DNA of 9,783 bases from CAYNJF01 sp964351745 (GTDB taxonomy: Bacteria > Pseudomonadota > Gammaproteobacteria > Berkiellales > Berkiellaceae), in NCBI GenBank assembly GCA_964351745.1, contig CAYGPI010000090.1, positions 1 through 9,783 on the forward strand. The letters run 5' to 3'. Positions within the stretch are counted from its first letter, which is position 1. Each line of letters starts with the position of its first letter. A program made the translations under genes and the position numbers. The notes beneath the pieces were generated by a model. The model worked only from the letters and a program-made list of their open reading frames with translations, ran no database searches and had not been told where the DNA came from. Of this stretch, positions 5,640 to 9,783 are shown one piece after another.

Positions 5640-6136
5640 TAAGTACGGACATACCTGAGCTCAATAATTTTACTAGCAGGGTAAACAACAATGTTTGCCC
5701 TGTTACCAGCTTGCAAGCCAGCATCTTTTACAATGTCAGCAACTCTTCTATTTTCTGCCATCATGGTTACAACAACAGGTATAGGGGGAGTAGGGCCTAA
5801 AACTTTAACATTGTATCGTGTCATGTTAGCAACTTTGTGAAGTAGTGGTTCAATGGGGCCAGACCAATCAAAAGTAGCGCGGTGACTCATACCACCTTCT
5901 GCTGTCACAAGAGGATTGGTGTTTATAGCATTTAACTCATGCGGCTCTTTAGTTGCAGCAAGGACTCTTAATGACTGTTGAACGGAATGAGCAACTCTCG
6001 TTAGTTCATCACTAACATCAACAGAGTTGCTTACGCTTTCAAAAGTTGTGCCTCTAGTTGATTGGTGCTGTACGGGAGTACAGGCGCCAAGGATAGAGCA
6101 TACTCCAACGACACTTAAAACAGTTGCTTTTCTCAT
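5639..6136 (-). CDS. dotD: DotD, outer-membrane lipoprotein of the T4BSS core
   Basis: DotD is a small lipoprotein whose C-terminal domain resembles the N0 domain of secretins; it works with DotC to anchor DotH in the outer membrane. From the chosen start the protein has 165 residues, matching L. pneumophila DotD (about 163). It begins MRKATVLSVVGV and has lipobox LGAC with Cys19 as the lipidation site. The C-terminal half, from TFDWSGPIEPLL through GPTPPIPVVV to VYPASKIIELRYV, fits the N0-like domain. The frame is open further upstream to an ATG at 6178, but that start has no ribosome-binding site and would put 14 residues before the signal peptide. The start at 6136 has AGAAGG 6 nt away. 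It is the first gene of the leftward set. Confidence 0.93.
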   Translation of the reverse strand: MRKATVLSVVGVCSILGACTPVQHQSTRGTTFESVSNSVDVSDELTRVAHSVQQSLRVLAATKEPHELNAINTNPLVTAEGGMSHRATFDWSGPIEPLLHKVANMTRYNVKVLGPTPPIPVVVTMMAENRRVADIVKDAGLQAGNRANIVVYPASKIIELRYVRT

Positions 6137-6142
6137 ATCTCG

Positions 6143-6148
6143 CCTTCT
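6143..6148 (-). promoter_or_regulatory. dotD ribosome-binding site that decides the start
   Basis: AGAAGG on the minus strand ends 6 nt before the ATG at 6136-6134. The alternative in-frame ATG at 6178 has only AAAGTAGCCC upstream. This supports the shorter protein with a normal lipoprotein signal. Confidence 0.75.
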
Positions 6149-6195
6149 AATGTAGTGATGTGTCAAAATATTGGCCATGGGCTACTTTGATAATT

Positions 6196-6224
6196 ATTAT
6201 AGCGATATTAGCATCAGTATGCAG
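6196..6224 (-). promoter_or_regulatory. Probable dotD promoter in the divergent region
   Basis: On the minus strand there is a perfect TATAAT (6201-6196). The -35 position 17 bp upstream is poor (CTGCAT, 6224-6219; 2 of 6), so an activator may be needed if this promoter is real. A start near 6189 gives a leader of about 50 nt to the ATG at 6136, but only about 10 nt to the ATG at 6178, again favouring the shorter DotD. Confidence 0.4.
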
Positions 6225-6274
6225 CAGAGTTTTCATCAAATTTATAGCTGACCTACTACCAAACAGTGTAAAAA

Positions 6275-6296
6275 GATCTATTCTGTCAATGATCTA
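6275..6296. repeat. Direct repeat GATCTA flanking the icmS -35 element
   Basis: GATCTA occurs at 6275-6280 and 6291-6296, with starts 16 bp apart, on either side of the icmS -35 hexamer (6283-6288). Two same-orientation half-sites near -35 recall response-regulator sites. It does not match the PmrA (CTTAA-type) or CpxR (GTAAA-type) tandem sites known for Dot/Icm genes, so any regulator is unknown. Confidence 0.25.
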
Positions 6297-6311
6297 GTAA
6301 GCGTGTATAAT
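6283..6311 (+). promoter_or_regulatory. Sigma70-type promoter for icmS-dotM-dotL
   Basis: CTGTCA (6283-6288; 4 of 6) and a perfect TATAAT (6306-6311) are separated by 17 bp. Transcription should start near 6318, leaving a leader of about 65 nt with TAAGAG as the ribosome-binding site 5 nt before the icmS ATG. No other promoter is evident before dotM or dotL, where gaps are 15 and 9 nt. Confidence 0.65.
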
Positions 6312-6383
6312 ATATAGTCGTCTTACTATTTTGTGTGTCATAATAGGTATAGAGTTAACAGTTGATTATAATTAAGAGTCATT

Positions 6384-6722
6384 ATGGAAATATCAGAACA
6401 AGTCATAGCTCTTGCAAAAGTTTTGAAATGTAATTTCACTCTTCGTGATAACCCAGTGTCAATGAATGATATTTTTAAAGACACAGGATTATTGCCAGCC
6501 ATTATGCGAAGAGCAGATCAATTATGCTCATTTTGTTTAGGTTATGGCATCGGTGTAAAGTTTGAAGAAGCTCAAGGTGCCATGCTTGGCGTTAGAGTGA
6601 CTTTGGATGAAGCAACACCAACAAGTTTACGTTTGATCTGCATTGCTGATGTTTTGATTGAACTAATGCAAAACTCACCAAGTCGAGAGCAAACGCCTCT
6701 TGATGATCTCATGTATGATTAA
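6384..6722 (+). CDS. icmS: IcmS, secretion adaptor (chaperone-like) of the coupling complex
   Basis: IcmS is a small acidic cytoplasmic protein that pairs with IcmW, binds the C-terminal part of DotL and delivers a class of effectors to the machine. The 112 residues match the family length (114 in Legionella) and its conserved text: TGLLPAIMRRADQLCSFCLG (35-54), YGIGVKFEEAQGAMLGVRV, DEATPTSLRLICIADV and the C-terminal PSREQTPLDDLMYD. Translation starts after TAAGAG. It is the first gene of the rightward operon and is 15 nt from dotM. No icmR or icmQ lies in between, and icmT, its usual neighbour, is on the other strand about 3 kb away. The placement next to dotM and dotL groups proteins of one sub-complex. 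Confidence 0.97.
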   Translation: MEISEQVIALAKVLKCNFTLRDNPVSMNDIFKDTGLLPAIMRRADQLCSFCLGYGIGVKFEEAQGAMLGVRVTLDEATPTSLRLICIADVLIELMQNSPSREQTPLDDLMYD

Positions 6723-6737
6723 GTCGGGAGAATAGGC

Positions 6738-7940
6738 ATGGCTGGGCAAAGCGATCCAAATCAGAGTAAGAATGATTACGCCATTTTGTGGATACTTGGC
6801 ATCATCATGTTAGTGGGTGGTTTAATTTGGTATTTTCTATCTGAATATCTAAAGTTAGGTTTTATTTATTTTAGGAAACTCGAGGCGCAGGCCGCGAGTT
6901 TTTTTATTAACAGTGATGAGTTAACAGGACTTATCCAAGAAATAGATAGCAATATTTTGCAACATCCTGATCCACTAGCGGCTGTGAAAGGTCTTAATTA
7001 TAGTGACATTACCTTTGTCAGTGAAGTTGTCGGCAACTATTGGATGTACCCGACCATTGTCATTTTAGTTCTTATGGGTTTGTTCATGTTCAAGAACCAC
7101 TCAAGCATGCGTTGGAATACAAAGCACAATATGGATACACTTGTTCGCCAGGAGCAAAAAAATTGGCCTCAAATAGCACCAGTTGTCCCTATTGATTTAG
7201 TTGATCAGGATATTAATGCTGGTCCTTGGGCCATGGCTAAAAATCCCATGCAATTTGTCAAAAAATATAAATTAGTTAAAGTTGAAAAAGCTTCAGATGC
7301 GAAAGCTGTTTGGAAAGCGACAGACAATTACAAGGCGACAGTGATTAAAGATAAGGCCTATCGTTGTTTTGCGGAGCAAATGGGGCCTCTTTGGCCTGGT
7401 ATTGATAAAGCCCCACCTCATGTGAAAGCGTTGTTTTCTATCTTTGCAGCTCGTCTTGAGCATGACTCTGATGCTGCTCGTGCTTATCTTGGTGAATTGG
7501 CTATGAACGCTGCTAAAGGTGAGATGCAATATGCGAGAACGGAAGAATTTCTAAAAAAATATGGCAAAAATAAAGCCGTTGCTCGTTGTGTAGAGCGACA
7601 TGCCTATACTTATACAGTGATGGCCTCCATGTTAGAACTGGCCCGCACCGATGGTGTGATGGCATCAGCTGATTTTCTTTGGTTAAAACCGGTCGATAGA
7701 AACCTGTGGTATATGCTTAATACTGCTGGGCGTCAAACGGCACCTGCAGAAATAGGTGGTCCATGGGCACATTGGTTGGCAGAAAAAGAGATGCATCGTG
7801 CTTTATCAGTTCCTGTACTAGATCGTGCGATTGAAGGTCTGGAATTAGCCTTAGCTCAGATAATTTATTCACCAGATGATGATGTTGAAGAATTTCCTAC
7901 AGAGACACCGGATACTGAGACACCGGATACTGCGACTTAA
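6738..7940 (+). CDS. dotM: DotM/IcmP, inner-membrane component of the type IV coupling complex
   Basis: DotM is a membrane-anchored partner of DotL; its cytoplasmic domain recognises effectors with acidic Glu-rich C-terminal signals. The 400 residues contain two membrane helices (about 15-35 and 101-118), a periplasmic loop between them, and a long cytoplasmic domain from 119. Family-like text includes MRWNTKHNMDTL, GPWAMAKNPMQF, GPLWPGIDKAPPHVKALFSIFAARL and VARCVERHAYTYTVMASMLELAR. The C-terminus carries an acidic Thr/Pro tail with a doubled ETPDT unit, making it longer than L. pneumophila DotM (about 376). GGGAG lies 7 nt before the ATG. Codons 47-56 contain a G+C-rich hairpin followed by T7 that looks like an intrinsic terminator on the sense strand. 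The dotL gene follows after 9 nt. Confidence 0.96.
   Translation: MAGQSDPNQSKNDYAILWILGIIMLVGGLIWYFLSEYLKLGFIYFRKLEAQAASFFINSDELTGLIQEIDSNILQHPDPLAAVKGLNYSDITFVSEVVGNYWMYPTIVILVLMGLFMFKNHSSMRWNTKHNMDTLVRQEQKNWPQIAPVVPIDLVDQDINAGPWAMAKNPMQFVKKYKLVKVEKASDAKAVWKATDNYKATVIKDKAYRCFAEQMGPLWPGIDKAPPHVKALFSIFAARLEHDSDAARAYLGELAMNAAKGEMQYARTEEFLKKYGKNKAVARCVERHAYTYTVMASMLELARTDGVMASADFLWLKPVDRNLWYMLNTAGRQTAPAEIGGPWAHWLAEKEMHRALSVPVLDRAIEGLELALAQIIYSPDDDVEEFPTETPDTETPDTAT
6876..6905 (+). terminator. Terminator-shaped hairpin with T7 inside the dotM coding region
   Basis: AAACTCG (6876-6882) pairs with CGAGTTT (6895-6901). Inside it, GGC (6884-6886) pairs with GCC (6891-6893) around loop GCAG, with one A-G mismatch between the two stems. 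Seven T (6899-6905) follow directly and overlap the end of the stem. This is the classic shape of a Rho-independent terminator on the sense strand, but it lies at codons 47-56 of an intact gene (KLEAQAASFF). Translating ribosomes would normally stop it folding, so termination is expected only when dotM translation lags. Confidence 0.45.
7902..7931 (+). repeat. Two perfect tandem 15-bp units encoding ETPDT at the DotM C-terminus
   Basis: GAGACACCGGATACT occurs twice in direct succession, in frame, encoding ETPDT-ETPDT just before the final Ala-Thr-stop. Perfect identity of the units points to a recent tandem duplication, and unit-number changes would keep the frame. The repeat adds acidic, Pro/Thr-rich residues to the tail. 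Confidence 0.85.
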
Positions 7941-7949
7941 AGAGGATTT

Positions 7950-9783
7950 ATGGCTGAATTAAGAGGACTTGAGTCCAAACATGAGCACGGCGCCTCCGAG
8001 ATGGCGCGTGACACGAGGCCGTTAGGCACTCGCGTCGCTGAATTCCTATCAAACCCTTTGTATGTTATGTGTATTTTAGCGGGTTTGATTGTTGGTATTG
8101 TGATGGCCAGAGGGTTGTTTGATATCTTATTCTTACTAGGAGTAGGTTTCTTTGTTTTTGCTGTCACTCGCAAACAAGAGCTTCCTTTTAAAATGCCACT
8201 TGCCTCTGGTGAGCCGGATTTCAATGATTGTATTCCTGGCACAAGCAAGCCCAGAAAAGCCAATGGTATTACTTTCTTTGGAAACGAGCAACACACGGAT
8301 AAAGAGCTCTGGTTTACCAATGATGATATGCGGACACACGTTTTAATTTTTGGTTCAACAGGCTCTGGTAAAACAGAAGCCCTGGTTTCTATTGCTTATA
8401 ATTCATTAGCGCAAGGTAGTGGTTTTATTTATATTGATGGTAAAGGTGATAACTCTCTTTTTGCCAAGGTGTTTTCGATGGTGCGTCGAATGGGCCGTGA
8501 AGATGATATGTTGCTTATCAATTTCATGACAGGGGCCAGAGACGTCATTGGTGCTCAAGAGTCTCGCCTTTCTAATACCATGAATCCTTTTGCTAATGGT
8601 TCGTCTAGTATGTTAGCACAGCTGGTTGTGAGTCTTATGCCTGGTGGTGAAGGCGGTGGCGGCGATGACATGTGGAAAGGCCGTGCTATTCAGTTTGTTG
8701 AGGCTTTGCTTAAAGTGCTCGTAGCGATGCGTGACGAAGGGCATATCTTAATTGATGCGAATATTATTCGTAATTATTTTATTCTAGAAAAGCTTGAGCA
8801 GATGGTTTGTGATAGGCGCTTCCCTTTAACAGAGACACACTCTGTATCCATGGATGGACTTCCCGAGCTTGTTACCGATCCACTTGATTCTTATATCCTT
8901 AACCTACCAGGTTACAATAAATCTAAGAAAGGTAATCAAGCAAGTGAAGTGCGAGAGCAGCATGGTTTTATTACGATGCAGTTAACTCGAGTCTTTGGTT
9001 CCCTTGCTGATACGTATAGTCATATCGTTCGGACCAACTTGGCGGAAGTTGATTTGAAGGACGTTGTTTTGAATCGTCGCATTTTAGTGGTTCTCTTGCC
9101 AGCGCTTGAAAAATCACCGGAAGAGCTTTCGAATTTGGGTAAAATTATTATTGCTTCATTAAAATCAATGATGGCCTCTGGTTTAGGAGATAGCGTTGAG
9201 GGTGATTACCAAGACGTTATCTTAAGAAAACCTACAAATTCACCAACCCCTTATGTTTGTATCATGGATGAGTATGGTTATTATGCGGTCCCAGGGTTCG
9301 CTGTGGTACCGGCGCAGGCTCGTTCATTAGGCTTTTCTGCTATCTTCGCAGGTCAGGATTTACCAGCTTTCCAGAAAGCTTCAAAAGAAGAAGCTGCCTC
9401 TATTGGTGCTAATACTAACGTTAAAATTTGTATGAAAATGGAAGATCCCACAGACACGTGGGAATTCTTTAATAAAACAGCTGGTGAAACTTATGCGACA
9501 AGTGTGAGTGGCTTTCAAACAAATGCTGGCAGTTTAAGTAATAATTATCTTGACTCTAGAAATGCGTCTATCGAGAAACGACAACGGATTGATTTGTTAG
9601 ATTTAAAAGATCAGCGTGAAGGTGATGCTCATATTTTCTACCGCTCTAAAATCATCAGAGCTAGAATGTTTTATGCTAACCCAAAACCTGTTCCAAGAAT
9701 GCAATTGAACCAGCAGCTTTGTATTGAAAAGCCTACGGATGCATCATTACTTGCTCTACACAAAAGGTTAACACGCTTTAATC
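7950..9783 (+). CDS. dotL: DotL/IcmO, type IV coupling protein ATPase (first 611 codons; runs off the right edge)
   Basis: DotL is the VirD4/TraG-class coupling ATPase of the Dot/Icm system; it gathers DotM, DotN, IcmS, IcmW and LvgA into the receptor complex for effectors. The frame is open from the ATG at 7950 (AGAGGA 4 nt upstream) to the window end. Two hydrophobic segments (about 37-52 and 56-73) form the membrane anchor. Walker A is GSTGSGKT (135-142; nt 8352-8375), followed by YIDGKGD and a Gly-rich GGEGGGGDDMWKGRA segment. Walker B is CIMDEYGYY (437-445). Further motifs are FAGQDLPAFQKAS and KICMKMEDPTDTWEFF. L. pneumophila DotL has 783 residues, so about 170 are missing at the edge. 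That part includes the C-terminal region that binds IcmS-IcmW and LvgA, so its presence cannot be judged. Confidence 0.97.
   Translation, partial: MAELRGLESKHEHGASEMARDTRPLGTRVAEFLSNPLYVMCILAGLIVGIVMARGLFDILFLLGVGFFVFAVTRKQELPFKMPLASGEPDFNDCIPGTSKPRKANGITFFGNEQHTDKELWFTNDDMRTHVLIFGSTGSGKTEALVSIAYNSLAQGSGFIYIDGKGDNSLFAKVFSMVRRMGREDDMLLINFMTGARDVIGAQESRLSNTMNPFANGSSSMLAQLVVSLMPGGEGGGGDDMWKGRAIQFVEALLKVLVAMRDEGHILIDANIIRNYFILEKLEQMVCDRRFPLTETHSVSMDGLPELVTDPLDSYILNLPGYNKSKKGNQASEVREQHGFITMQLTRVFGSLADTYSHIVRTNLAEVDLKDVVLNRRILVVLLPALEKSPEELSNLGKIIIASLKSMMASGLGDSVEGDYQDVILRKPTNSPTPYVCIMDEYGYYAVPGFAVVPAQARSLGFSAIFAGQDLPAFQKASKEEAASIGANTNVKICMKMEDPTDTWEFFNKTAGETYATSVSGFQTNAGSLSNNYLDSRNASIEKRQRIDLLDLKDQREGDAHIFYRSKIIRARMFYANPKPVPRMQLNQQLCIEKPTDASLLALHKRLTRFN

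Noticed and set aside
6137..6178. Longer DotD with a start at 6178
   Set aside because: No ribosome-binding site, a leader of only about 10 nt from the promoter candidate, and 14 polar or charged residues before the lipoprotein signal. The ATG at 6136 fits better.
6284..6289. Perfect TTGACA on the minus strand as the dotD -35
   Set aside because: No acceptable -10 at 16-18 bp downstream; the nearest (TACACT) is at 14 bp. It overlaps the icmS -35 on the other strand.
6367..6372. TATAAT just upstream of icmS as a second promoter
   Set aside because: It is only 11 nt before the ATG, would leave almost no leader, and has no -35 hexamer at suitable spacing.
7937..8320. 127-residue minus-strand open frame opposite the start of dotL
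   Set aside because: It is antisense to a clear DotL N-terminus including its membrane anchor, has no ribosome-binding site and no recognisable motif.
8152..8346. 64-residue plus-strand open frame inside dotL
   Set aside because: Out-of-frame overlap with the DotL region just before Walker A; explained as a shadow of the real gene.
1..9783. A new secretion system, mobile element or phage/plasmid module
   Set aside because: All eleven genes are recognised Dot/Icm components; no transposase, integrase, relaxase, att-like repeat or CRISPR repeat was seen. IcmS, IcmT and the icmS-dotM-dotL grouping fit the chromosomal Dot/Icm type rather than an IncI conjugation system.

Overview
This window is part of a chromosomal Dot/Icm type IVB secretion system (T4BSS). 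Eleven genes are recognisable, and nine of them are complete. Dot/Icm systems of this kind are typical of the gammaproteobacterial order Legionellales (Legionella, Coxiella, Rickettsiella, Aquicella, Berkiella and relatives). Base composition is moderately AT-rich (about 40% GC by eye). The gene order is not that of Legionella pneumophila: dotDCB is joined to icmT, icmT is separated from icmS, and there are two full-length icmL-type genes. This suggests a non-Legionella member of the order, probably Coxiellaceae-like. I cannot name the genus from sequence alone.

Layout. All genes left of about 6.14 kb are on the minus strand, reading from the middle to the left edge: dotD, dotC, dotB, icmT, dotI (icmL), a second icmL-type gene, dotH (icmK), and the first 127 codons of dotG (icmE), cut by the window edge. 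To the right, on the plus strand, are icmS, dotM (icmP) and most of dotL (icmO), cut by the right edge. A 247-bp divergent control region separates the two sets and carries a good promoter for icmS and a plausible one for dotD. A strong extended -10 promoter lies before dotI, and a leader with terminator-like hairpins lies between dotD and dotC.

How the genes work together. The minus-strand set encodes the envelope-spanning machine: outer-membrane lipoproteins DotC and DotD, periplasmic DotH, the DotG channel protein, inner-membrane DotI-type proteins, IcmT and the cytoplasmic ATPase DotB. The plus-strand set encodes the substrate-recruitment side: adaptor IcmS, DotM and the coupling ATPase DotL. 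The genes are thus sorted by sub-complex across one divergent region. icmQ, icmR, dotK (icmN) and a short icmM/dotJ are not in the places they occupy in L. pneumophila.

The secretion system is a known type. The points deserving a second look are architectural and regulatory: a terminator-shaped hairpin with T7 inside the dotM reading frame, a leader/attenuator-like element before dotC, a perfect palindrome at the predicted dotI transcription start, a T8 tract early in icmT, the icmL tandem pair, a serine tract in DotH encoded by mixed codons, and a cysteine pair at the DotC C-terminus. No transposases, tRNAs, rRNAs, CRISPR arrays or plasmid origins were seen. No gene-free stretch reaches 300 bp.
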